A DNA stretch of 16,332 nt from CAZQLE01 sp964593905 (GTDB lineage: Bacteria > Chloroflexota > Anaerolineae > Anaerolineales > Anaerolineaceae), in the NCBI GenBank assembly GCA_964593905.1, contig CAZQLE010000074.1, forward strand, positions 1 through 16,332, read 5' to 3'. Positions 1-5,953 of this stretch are shown in pieces. Below the pieces are notes generated by a model. It made no database searches. It saw only the letters and a list, made by a program, of their open reading frames with translations, and was not told the origin of the DNA. A program made the position numbers and the translations under genes. Positions within the stretch are counted from its first letter, which is position 1. Each line of letters begins with the position of its first letter.

Positions 1-729
1 GTATTTGTCGAGCACTGCCAGCGCATCGGCGCGCGTGGTGGGGTCGGGCGCGGTGGGGCCCGAGGCAATGGCTTCCAGCGGGCTGTTCACCACGTCTGAA
101 AGGATCAGGCTGATCACGCGCGCCGGGGCGGCCAGCCGGGCCAACCCGCCGCCTTTGAGACGGTCGAGATGGCGGCGCAGGGTGTTGATTTCATCAATGC
201 GCGCGCCGCTGCCCAGCAGGTCGCCGGTCAACCGGCGCAGATCGGCCAGCGAGATGCCAGCCCGGGGGGCGGTCATCAGGGCCGAGCCGCCGCCCGAAAT
301 AAGGCAAATCAACAGGTCGTCGGGGGTAAGGTTTTGCACCAGGTGCAGGGCTTTTTCTCCGGCCAGCAGGCTGTTTTCATCGGGCACGGGGTGGCCGCCG
401 GGTTGAATTTCAAAATTGGAAAGCGGCCGGTGCGGCATCTGCTTGGTGATGAGTAGCCCGCGGGGTGAGTGGTCGCAGAGCAGCTCGGCCAGGGGTTGGG
501 TCATGGCCAGGGCGGCTTTGCCCAGCCCCAGCAGCAGCACACGGCCGGTGTTGGGCAGCGGGTGGCTTTGTCCGTCGATCAGCAGCGAGGGCCCGCTGCG
601 CTGCACAAACCTGCGCACCGCCGCGCCGGGTTCCACCGCCTGAATGGCGGCGGCCAGAATGCGGGCAACAGCCTCACCGCGCGGGTGTTGGGTGAGGGTG
701 TGTGCACGATACGCTGAAGTATCCATCAT
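1..729 (-). CDS. Glycerate 2-kinase (DUF4147/MOFRL family), N-terminal 243 residues, cut by window edge
   Basis: The enzyme phosphorylates D-glycerate to 2-phosphoglycerate in the cytoplasm, joining glycerate from serine, glyoxylate or sugar-acid breakdown to glycolysis. The reading frame is open from the ATG at 729 to base 1 and translates as the N-terminal domain of this family. Seen in order: an early LLLGLGKAA motif, GGHPVPDENS, the glycine-rich SGGGSALM stretch, the INTLRRHLDRLKGGGLA region and the typical SDVVNSPLEAIASGPTAPDP segment. Full-length members have roughly 420-450 residues, so about half the gene and the MOFRL C-terminal domain lie outside the window. The start is one of two tandem ATGs (729 and 726). 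The 729 ATG directly abuts the stop codon of the diguanylate cyclase, which suggests one transcript and coupled translation. Family assignment is firm. Which product isomer is made is known only from the family, not from this sequence. Confidence 0.93.
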   Translation of the reverse strand, partial: MMDTSAYRAHTLTQHPRGEAVARILAAAIQAVEPGAAVRRFVQRSGPSLLIDGQSHPLPNTGRVLLLGLGKAALAMTQPLAELLCDHSPRGLLITKQMPHRPLSNFEIQPGGHPVPDENSLLAGEKALHLVQNLTPDDLLICLISGGGSALMTAPRAGISLADLRRLTGDLLGSGARIDEINTLRRHLDRLKGGGLARLAAPARVISLILSDVVNSPLEAIASGPTAPDPTTRADALAVLDKY

Positions 730-1626
730 TTACCCGAGGGTGATTCTGTTGCGGCCCTGTTCCTTGCTTTGATAGAGCAGATGGTCGATGCGGTCAAAGA
801 CGCTCATTAATTCTTCATTGCAGGTCACCAGGGTGGCCCCGCCCGATACCGTGATCGAGACCTTCTGGTCTTCGACGATGATGAAACTTAATTCGACAAA
901 TTTTTTAATGCGGTCGATGATGTTGATTAAATCTTCTTCCAACAAATTGGGGAAAATCATCAGAAATTCATCTCCGCCCCAGCGGATGATGGTATCGGTG
1001 TGGCGCAGGATGTTGGAAAGTGTGCGGCTGACCATGAGCAGCACGTCATCGCCGGTTTTGTGCCCGTAGGTGTCATTGATTTTTTTGAAATGATCAATAT
1101 CCAGCAAGATCATGCTGAAACCAACCTTAAAAGAACACAACTGGTAAATATTGGTCGCATACACCATTTCGGCAAAGCGGCGGTTGCCAATTTTTAGCAG
1201 CGGGTCGAGCAGGACCTCTTTTTTAAGCTGTTCAAGCTCCAGGATGGTTTCACGGGTTTTGGAATGATCCGAAAAAACCTCCACGGCCCCGATGACCTCA
1301 CCGGCCGGGTTTGTTAATGGTGAAATTCGAATGTAAACCGGCACGCGGTGGCCCTGCTTATGATGAAGGAAAAGCGAAGCCTCGTGCAGGCAGCCGTCTG
1401 AAATTGCCTTTTGGAGCGGGCAGCCATGGGTACATACTTCCAGCCCATATTCGGTGATGTGGCGCAGGATGTTCTCAGAACATTTTGTGCCAATGACTTC
1501 TGCTTTTGCATATCCGGTTAATCGCTCGGCAGCTTTATTCCAGAGGGTGATCACCCCATCGCGGTCCACATAATAAACGCCGTCAAAGAGATGGTCCAGA
1601 ATTTCGTCGCATGGATTGTCGGTCAT
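730..1626 (-). CDS. PAS-GGDEF diguanylate cyclase
   Basis: A predicted cytoplasmic enzyme of 298 residues that makes the second messenger cyclic di-GMP from two GTP. Residues 5-120 form a PAS sensor domain and residues 135-298 a GGDEF domain. The catalytic signature WGGDEF is intact at 216-221 and an RxxD product-inhibition site (RHTD, 208-211) sits exactly five residues before it, so the protein should be active and feedback-inhibited. The usual DxLTGLxNRR is varied to DPLLKIGNRR (141-150). The PAS domain carries Cys49, Cys65 and Cys69, the last two in a CTHGCPL motif; such cysteines could bind a cofactor or sense redox state, but that is inference. No membrane segment is seen. The frame is open back to 1749, but the ATG at 1626 is preferred because a TATAAT box at 1670-1675 lies inside the longer version and the PAS domain begins right after 1626. 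The gene runs without a gap into the glycerate kinase. Confidence 0.93.
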   Translation of the reverse strand: MTDNPCDEILDHLFDGVYYVDRDGVITLWNKAAERLTGYAKAEVIGTKCSENILRHITEYGLEVCTHGCPLQKAISDGCLHEASLFLHHKQGHRVPVYIRISPLTNPAGEVIGAVEVFSDHSKTRETILELEQLKKEVLLDPLLKIGNRRFAEMVYATNIYQLCSFKVGFSMILLDIDHFKKINDTYGHKTGDDVLLMVSRTLSNILRHTDTIIRWGGDEFLMIFPNLLEEDLINIIDRIKKFVELSFIIVEDQKVSITVSGGATLVTCNEELMSVFDRIDHLLYQSKEQGRNRITLG

Positions 1627-1669
1627 GATAAATGGCTTACCTGCACGCAATAAGATTTTTCCGTTGAGC

Positions 1670-1693
1670 ATTATACTAAATGTTATAACATTT
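1670..1693 (-). promoter_or_regulatory. Promoter -10 box with adjoining 16-bp perfect palindrome (possible operator)
   Basis: Read on the minus strand, TATAAT lies at 1675-1670, about 44 bases before the preferred diguanylate cyclase start. Directly upstream, at 1693-1678, is the perfect palindrome AAATGTTATAACATTT, occupying the promoter spacer. I see no good -35 box (the best is ATGCAA at 1698-1693), which would fit an activator-dependent promoter or a repressor site in the spacer. A perfect 16-bp palindrome is expected by chance roughly once per several windows of this size, so position rather than rarity is the argument. Confidence 0.4.
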
Positions 1694-1718
1694 TGCATGG
1701 AGAATTGAGGAACTCTAA

Positions 1719-1759
1719 TTTTCCGGGTGCATTGTGTACTGTGCAACACACCCGGAAAA
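1719..1759. repeat. 11-bp inverted repeat forming a stem-loop between two genes
   Basis: TTTTCCGGGTG (1719-1729) and CACCCGGAAAA (1749-1759) are perfect inverted copies around a 19-base loop. The repeat lies between the NTF2-like gene and the diguanylate cyclase. On either strand the T run comes before the stem and the A run after it, the wrong order for an intrinsic terminator, so it may be an mRNA stabilising structure, a rho-independent stop with no U-tract, or a protein site. Confidence 0.45.
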
Positions 1760-1805
1760 ATAATGCAGGCCGGCTTGATTTTTTTTCGGCGTTGCGATGC
1801 CGGAT

Positions 1806-2177
1806 TCAGCCCTTTACATAGGATAATTTTTCGGCAATTAAATCCCCTTCCAGCCGATAAAGATCCACCCCGCGAATATGGCCGGGGCGGCCTTCCAGAT
1901 CGACCCAGCGATAGGTCCAGCGCATGATACAGCGATCGCCGCAGGCAAAGATTTCTTCGATTTCAATTGCGGCGTGGCGTGAATCTTTAAAAAATTGCTC
2001 CCAGAAGGCGCGAATGCTGACCAGACCCACATAACGCTCGCCGTCAGGCGACGGGGAAGTATTTTCGAAGATACAGTCCGGGGTTATCTGGCGCAGCATT
2101 CCCGCCAGGTCGCGGGCATTGAGCGCGTCGTTGAACTGCACAACGACCCGAATGGCGTGGGGGTTATCCGTTTTCAT
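1806..2177 (-). CDS. NTF2-like / SnoaL-like small protein
   Basis: A 123-residue protein with the layout of the NTF2-like superfamily (SnoaL/DUF4440-type cone fold): an N-terminal helix with FNDALNARDLAGMLRQ (residues 15-30), DCIFENTSPSPDGERYVG (34-51), the FWEQFF helix (58-63), then the strands IEIEEIFACGDRCIMRWTYRW (71-91) and GHIRGVDLYRLEGDLIAEKLSY (99-120). Members include isomerases, hydrolases and many proteins of unknown role, so no reaction can be named. The chosen ATG at 2177 overlaps the end of the upstream membrane protein gene by 14 bases, a sign of coupled translation; GGAGG lies about 15 bases before it. A longer frame to 2255 exists, but it would overlap the neighbour much more and its extra residues are low-complexity and unlike the family. 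Confidence 0.8.
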   Translation of the reverse strand: MKTDNPHAIRVVVQFNDALNARDLAGMLRQITPDCIFENTSPSPDGERYVGLVSIRAFWEQFFKDSRHAAIEIEEIFACGDRCIMRWTYRWVDLEGRPGHIRGVDLYRLEGDLIAEKLSYVKG

Positions 2178-2655
2178 CGGTGGGTTTTTGTTCCTCCAGA
2201 ACACTCGGCGGGGCGGGCGGCTGTATGCGGGTCTTGAAGAGGGCTCCTCCGGCAAGACCGCCTATGGCCCCGAAGATGATGTTGGTGACCACCCCCAGCA
2301 AGTTAAAAATAATTTGCATGGGTCCGCTGGGCAGCGCGGCGAGATCGCCTCTGGCCTCGGGCGGCACAAACCGCTCGTAGCTCTCCAGCAGCGCCGCCGA
2401 CCCGGCCAGGCCGACAAAACTCAGGGCAAAGCCGAAAATTCCGGCCACCAACCCGGCCAGTGTGCCAATGATGACCCCCTGACCCAGGGTCACTGTTCCG
2501 GTCAGGCGTTTATAGAGCCACACAGCCAGAAGCGCTCCACCCCAAAAACCGGCGCACAACAGACAGTTGACCAGGTTCAGGAAGGGTACGTTCGACAGGA
2601 GGGTGCTGGCAGCTCCGCCAGCCAGACAGGCAATTAATAAGTTCTTGGTATTCAT
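2164..2655 (-). CDS. Small multi-pass membrane protein of unknown function
   Basis: A 163-residue integral membrane protein with about four predicted helices: residues about 6-24, 27-48 (with two Cys in NCLLCAGFWGG), 57-80 and 110-137. The helices are rich in Gly and Ala with GxxxG-like packing (TLAGLVAGIFGF, GAIGGLAGGALF), typical of small helix bundles. A soluble loop of about 30 residues (LLESYERFVPPEARGD and following) separates helices three and four, and the C-terminus is a Pro-rich charged tail. I do not recognise a named family. The ATG at 2655 has AAAGGA eight bases upstream; an in-frame ATG at 2712 would add residues with no membrane character. It is the first gene of a probable operon with the NTF2-like protein and has a good promoter about 110 bases upstream with a structured leader. 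Confidence 0.8.
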   Translation of the reverse strand: MNTKNLLIACLAGGAASTLLSNVPFLNLVNCLLCAGFWGGALLAVWLYKRLTGTVTLGQGVIIGTLAGLVAGIFGFALSFVGLAGSAALLESYERFVPPEARGDLAALPSGPMQIIFNLLGVVTNIIFGAIGGLAGGALFKTRIQPPAPPSVLEEQKPTDENG

Positions 2656-2763
2656 GGATGGGATCCTTTCCCGGGTTTTGAGACCCGTTGAAACAGAGCG
2701 GGAAACCACCATTAAAAATAGGGAGACGTTTCGGAGTTGTCCAGAGGACCATCTCCAATTATC
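2656..2763 (-). promoter_or_regulatory. Structured 5' leader with two competing hairpins near the ribosome binding site
   Basis: The predicted transcript from the minus promoter at 2770-2797 has a leader of about 108 bases. Two mutually exclusive stems lie next to the start: TTTCCCG/CGGGAAA (arms 2667-2673 and 2699-2705), which takes in half of the Shine-Dalgarno sequence AAAGGA (2669-2664), and CGGGT/ACCCG (arms 2672-2676 and 2683-2687), which overlaps it and leaves the site open. Further upstream GGAG/CTCC and GTCC/GGAC can also pair. This suggests, but does not prove, control of translation through the leader. Confidence 0.3.
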
Positions 2764-2769
2764 TATCTC

Positions 2770-2797
2770 ATTGTATTTCGAATTTTAATTGAGTCAA
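2770..2797 (-). promoter_or_regulatory. Sigma70-type promoter for the membrane protein/NTF2-like operon
   Basis: On the minus strand TTGACT (2797-2792) and TACAAT (2775-2770) are 16 bases apart, each one mismatch from consensus, in AT-rich DNA. The predicted start near 2763 leaves a leader of about 108 bases before the ATG at 2655. This promoter faces away from the one at 2898-2926. The remaining gene-free DNA between 2800 and 2890 holds nothing else I can recognise. Confidence 0.55.
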
Positions 2798-2897
2798 TTG
2801 GATATTTGCGCCAGATCAATTATTTGCTGGCTGGCGCGGGTTTCGTCATGAAAGGGAAGGCAATGCCTGAGTTAGCATTTTTGAAATTCGCTTCAAC

Positions 2898-2926
2898 TTG
2901 ACGCATGTCTTTTCTATTGGTAGGAT
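2898..2926 (+). promoter_or_regulatory. Sigma70-type promoter for the exopolysaccharide kinase cluster
   Basis: TTGACG (2898-2903) and TAGGAT (2921-2926) are 17 bases apart. Transcription would start near 2933. That leaves almost no leader before the ATG at 2942, but about 39 bases, containing GGAG at 2960-2963, before the TTG at 2972. The promoter therefore supports the TTG start. Confidence 0.5.
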
Positions 2927-2971
2927 TGTTATCATAGCCGTATGGTTTTGTGTCAATTTGGAGAAGAAGCG

Positions 2972-3586
2972 TTGCACAGGTTATGGATCTGGTTAACCGG
3001 GGTAATCGTTCTAATCGCCGTGATTTTTGGCGTGATTTGCGGCCCGGTTGGTGCTGCCGCACCAGAAGCGAAACGCGCCCCTACCGTAGCCGTGACGCCG
3101 CCCCTGACGGCCACACCCTGCAGTGGCCCGAGTCCCACCGTCATCGGGTTTCCGACCCACCCGGCCACCATTGCAGTAACACCGCTGCATACTGAGGTGG
3201 CCCCGATCTTGCAGCCAACCGGTACGCAAATTCTGGCGTCGGCGCTGCCTGCGAGAACCAGCACAAAAATCATCTCGACGCCTGTACCAACCCGACCACA
3301 GATTACGCCGACGCGACGATCCACCTATGCCATTGTGGTTCCGCAATCATCCGATACTGATCTTTTGGAGCGTTTATCGTGGCTGTCTGCTTTTCAGGTT
3401 CTGGCGGTCATTGTGGTGCTGGTGGTGCTGGTGGTGGGGTCGGCGCAGATGATTCTGCGTTTGATCCAGACCCGGCCGGTGAAGCGCAGCAGCGGTGTGA
3501 CCCGCAAACCCGTCGAAGCAATTGTTCAACCGTCTCAGGGGGCAGCGGATGAGCAGCAGAAAATCAATGGTCTGAGTGAGGATTAG
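2972..3586 (+). CDS. Thr/Pro-rich bitopic membrane protein preceding the BY-kinase; function unknown
   Basis: A 204-residue protein with a short basic N-terminus, a hydrophobic signal segment (about residues 8-24) ending in GAAA-PEAK, a low-complexity outer region rich in Thr, Pro and Ala (31-125), one strong membrane helix (about 141-164, FQVLAVIVVL onward) and a basic cytoplasmic tail of about 40 residues. It should be exported, with the tail facing the kinase in the cytoplasm. I chose TTG at 2972 over ATG at 2942 because GGAGAAG precedes it at ideal spacing, the upstream promoter would leave no leader for the ATG, and the shorter form has a standard signal peptide; the ATG version adds 10 residues. 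The stop codon directly abuts the start of the Wzz/BY-kinase gene, so the two are surely co-transcribed. It could be a cell-surface sensor or assembly partner for polysaccharide export. No known domain is recognised. Confidence 0.75.
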   Translation: MHRLWIWLTGVIVLIAVIFGVICGPVGAAAPEAKRAPTVAVTPPLTATPCSGPSPTVIGFPTHPATIAVTPLHTEVAPILQPTGTQILASALPARTSTKIISTPVPTRPQITPTRRSTYAIVVPQSSDTDLLERLSWLSAFQVLAVIVVLVVLVVGSAQMILRLIQTRPVKRSSGVTRKPVEAIVQPSQGAADEQQKINGLSED

Positions 3587-5302
3587 ATGAGTTCTTTTGT
3601 ACCGATAGCAGAGAATGAAGCAAATTCCGGCGACTTGTTTACGGGAAATGATCTGAAAAGATATATCGATCTTCTCTGGCGGCGGGCGTGGATTATTGCC
3701 CTGGCTGCGGTTCTGGCCGGAGCAGCGGCATTTGTTTACAGTCGTTATTTTATTATTCCGATTTACGAAGCCAACACCACGTTGTTGATTAATGAAGCCG
3801 CTGCATCTCAGGGAACCGATTACAACTCGGTGTTGACCAGTGAACGCCTGGCCCGCACTTATACTGAAATGCTCACCCAGCGGCCTGTGCTCGAAGAGAC
3901 CATTGCCCAGCTTGAAATGAACATGATCCCTGAAGATTTGCAGAAGGTCATTTCGGTGCAACTGCTGCGCGATACACAGCTAATTCAGGTCAGTGTATCC
4001 GATCAAAACCCGTTGAACGCTGCGACAATTGCCAATACCCTGGTGACTGTGTTCATCCGGCAAAATTTTGATCGTCAGGCCGAACGGTTTGCTGCCTCAC
4101 GCGACAGTCTGGAAAATCAATTGCGCCAGATCGAGCAGCAAATCAACCAGACGGATGAAGCCCTCACCCGGCTGCGCGACCGGCCCGATCAGCAGGTGGA
4201 ACTGGAACGGCTGCAAACGGCCCTCAACCAGTATCGCCAGACGTATGCCAGTCTGCTGCAAAGCTTTGAAGAAGTGCGTATTACCGAAGCCCAGTCCACA
4301 TCGACCATTTCACAGGTGGAGCAGGCGATTCCAGAAATGACGCCTGTTCGCCCACAAACCACGAAAAACACTCTTCTGGCGGCTGTTCTGGGCGCGCTGC
4401 TGGCAACAGGGGTGATCTTCCTGATTGATGCGCTGGATACCTCGCTGAAATCATCTGACGATTTGCAGCGGATCGGCTTGACGACGCTGGGTTTTGTCGG
4501 GCGTTACATTAACAGCGGAACCCCGATCACGGTTGAGCAGCCGCGCTCGCCAACGGCTGAATCTTTTCGGTCTTTGCGGACCAATTTGCAATATTCCAAT
4601 ATCGATGCGCCGACCAACAGCCTGCTGGTGAGCAGCGCCATTCCCGGTGAGGGAAAAACCACCGTTGCGACCAACCTGGCGGTGGTGATTGCACAGAGCG
4701 GTCTGCGGGTGGCGTTGATCGATGCCGATTTGCACCGCCCGGCGGTGCACAAGCGTTTTGGCGCCAATAACAATTATGGGCTTTCGACACTGTTTGTTCA
4801 GGCCGAGCCAGATCTGCAGGCGGTGCTCAAGCCGACTGCCGTGAATGGCCTGTCTTTGTTAACCACCGGCCCCTTACCCCCCAACCCTTCCGAACTGCTG
4901 GGTTCAGAAAAAATGAATGTCATTCTGAAAAAACTGGCCGGTATGGTGGATTATATTATCATTGACTCGCCGCCGACCACGGTGGTGACCGATGCGATGA
5001 TCCTTTCAAAGAAAGTGGATGGCGTTTTGCTGGTGGCGCGCCCTGGCAAAACCCCGGTGATCGTGCTGCGCCGCGCGGTTGAAGAATTGTTCCGCGTGGG
5101 GGCCAAAATTTTTGGTGTGGTGCTTAATGATGCCGATCAAAAGGGCGCCCGGTATGGGTATCACGAAGGATATTATTATTATAAACGCCGCTATTATGCC
5201 TATGGCCTGAACCCCGACGGAGAGAAAAGCCGGCCGGTTACTCAACCGAAAGGCGAAAAGAAGACCGCCATGGTGGATCGGCGCACATCTCCGCGCGGAT
5301 AA
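3587..5302 (+). CDS. Fused Wzz chain-length regulator and BY-family tyrosine autokinase
   Basis: A 571-residue inner-membrane protein controlling exopolysaccharide polymerisation and export. Residues 18-100 form the Wzz domain with the first membrane helix (about 34-54). A periplasmic coiled-coil follows (165-245), then the Pro-rich end and second helix (about 262-282). The cytoplasmic BY-kinase (315-520) has the SPTAESFRSLRTNLQYSN lead-in (321-338), Walker A PGEGKTT (353-359), Walker A' ALIDADLHRP (376-385) and Walker B YIIIDSPP (456-463). The C-terminal tail carries nine tyrosines between 523 and 539, including YYYY, the usual site of trans-autophosphorylation. The fused arrangement is that of Gram-negative Wzc and of many Chloroflexota, unlike the split CapA/CapB of Firmicutes. 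The start is the ATG immediately after the upstream stop, with GAGG five bases before. The phosphatase downstream is its expected counterpart. No glycosyltransferase or Wzx/Wzy gene is nearby, so the polysaccharide genes must lie elsewhere. Confidence 0.96.
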   Translation: MSSFVPIAENEANSGDLFTGNDLKRYIDLLWRRAWIIALAAVLAGAAAFVYSRYFIIPIYEANTTLLINEAAASQGTDYNSVLTSERLARTYTEMLTQRPVLEETIAQLEMNMIPEDLQKVISVQLLRDTQLIQVSVSDQNPLNAATIANTLVTVFIRQNFDRQAERFAASRDSLENQLRQIEQQINQTDEALTRLRDRPDQQVELERLQTALNQYRQTYASLLQSFEEVRITEAQSTSTISQVEQAIPEMTPVRPQTTKNTLLAAVLGALLATGVIFLIDALDTSLKSSDDLQRIGLTTLGFVGRYINSGTPITVEQPRSPTAESFRSLRTNLQYSNIDAPTNSLLVSSAIPGEGKTTVATNLAVVIAQSGLRVALIDADLHRPAVHKRFGANNNYGLSTLFVQAEPDLQAVLKPTAVNGLSLLTTGPLPPNPSELLGSEKMNVILKKLAGMVDYIIIDSPPTTVVTDAMILSKKVDGVLLVARPGKTPVIVLRRAVEELFRVGAKIFGVVLNDADQKGARYGYHEGYYYYKRRYYAYGLNPDGEKSRPVTQPKGEKKTAMVDRRTSPRG

Positions 5303-5366
5303 CTCGGATCATTTTGTGTGGATCAAGCAACACTGAAGATTTTGAACCAATTGTTTGAAGCTGGAA

Positions 5367-5906
5367 ATGACGACGATTAAAGATTCTCCCCTGGTACTTG
5401 TTGTCTGTACGGCAAATATCTGCCGCAGCCCCATGGCTGCGGCATTGCTGCGCCAGCAGCTTGACCGGGTGGGCGAGCGCGGCAAAGATGTGCGGGTGGA
5501 ATCGGCGGGCACCTGGGGGATTGATGATGCACCCGCGGCGTCGAACGCCCGACAAGTGATGCTAAACCGCGGAATTTCACTGGAAGACCACCGTTCCAGA
5601 CACCTGACCCGTAAGATGGTTTATCAGGCGGCATTAATCTTGACCATGGAGGCCAGCCAAAAAGAAGCCTTGCAGATTGAATTTCCGGCTGCCACGGCGC
5701 GGGTGTTGATGTTTAGTGAATTGTGCATGAAGACTGAAGACCTGGAAGATCCGGTGGATCGGGGTGAGGCGGCTTTTGAACGCTGCGCCGATCAGCTTGA
5801 GACATGGATTCTGTGTGGAATGGACAGGCTTCTGGAAGTGTTGGGTCGGGGGGCAAACCCAAAACGTTCACTGTCCTATTTTTTGGATGCAGAAACTGAG
5901 GATTGA
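5367..5906 (+). CDS. Low-molecular-weight protein tyrosine phosphatase (Wzb/PtpA type)
   Basis: A 179-residue cytoplasmic enzyme that removes phosphate from tyrosine, here most likely from the tail of the BY-kinase encoded just before it. The P-loop CTANICRS has the nucleophile Cys14 and Arg20 (CX5R), and the following SPMAAALLR is standard. The SAGTWGID segment (46-53) and the SRHLTRKMV region (77-85) are typical. The general acid is probably Asp128 in EDPVDRG (127-133), where the family usually has DP followed by an aromatic. The protein is about 25-30 residues longer than Wzb, with the extra length at the C-terminus. The ATG at 5367 is preferred; an in-frame TTG at 5355 would add four residues and neither has a strong ribosome site. 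The 64-base gap after the kinase holds no promoter that I can see, so the two are probably one transcript. Confidence 0.93.
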   Translation: MTTIKDSPLVLVVCTANICRSPMAAALLRQQLDRVGERGKDVRVESAGTWGIDDAPAASNARQVMLNRGISLEDHRSRHLTRKMVYQAALILTMEASQKEALQIEFPAATARVLMFSELCMKTEDLEDPVDRGEAAFERCADQLETWILCGMDRLLEVLGRGANPKRSLSYFLDAETED

Positions 5907-5933
5907 AATAAATTAGCCTCCTTCTGGTACAAT
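5903..5933 (+). promoter_or_regulatory. Extended -10 promoter for the adenine methyltransferase
   Basis: TGGTACAAT (5925-5933) is an extended -10 element one mismatch from TATAAT. A TTGAAA at 5903-5908 is 19 bases upstream, long for a -35 but usual to be dispensable with an extended -10. Transcription would start around 5940, immediately before the Shine-Dalgarno sequence at 5941-5947. Confidence 0.5.
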
Positions 5934-5947
5934 GATTATCAAGGAGG
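5917..5947 (+). promoter_or_regulatory. Inverted repeat that would mask the Shine-Dalgarno site in read-through RNA
   Basis: CCTCCTT (5917-5923) is perfectly complementary to AAGGAGG (5941-5947), the ribosome binding site of the methyltransferase, with a 17-base loop that contains the -10 box and an extra G-U pair at the base. RNA starting at the local promoter lacks the left arm and leaves the site free; RNA reading through from the kinase-phosphatase genes contains both arms. Confidence 0.4.
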
Positions 5948-5953
5948 TGAACA

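Noticed and set aside
1627..1749. N-terminal extension of the diguanylate cyclase
   Set aside because: It would include the TATAAT box and palindrome, and the extra residues add no domain.
1719..1759. 11-bp stem-loop considered as an intrinsic terminator
   Set aside because: The T run precedes and the A run follows the stem on both strands, so no U-tract follows the hairpin in either direction.
2119..2637. Plus-strand open frame of 172 codons opposite the small membrane protein
   Set aside because: Shadow: Gln/Gly/Ser-rich translation without any family pattern, while the minus strand encodes clear membrane helices with a ribosome site and promoter.
3411..3440. GGT/GCTGGTG-repetitive stretch considered as a tandem repeat
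   Set aside because: It encodes the Val/Leu-rich membrane helix; the repetition follows from codon use (GTG, CTG).
3374..3961. Minus-strand open frame of 195 codons across the bitopic protein and kinase start
   Set aside because: Antisense shadow of two well-supported genes; its translation is His/Gln/Arg-rich low complexity with no ribosome site.
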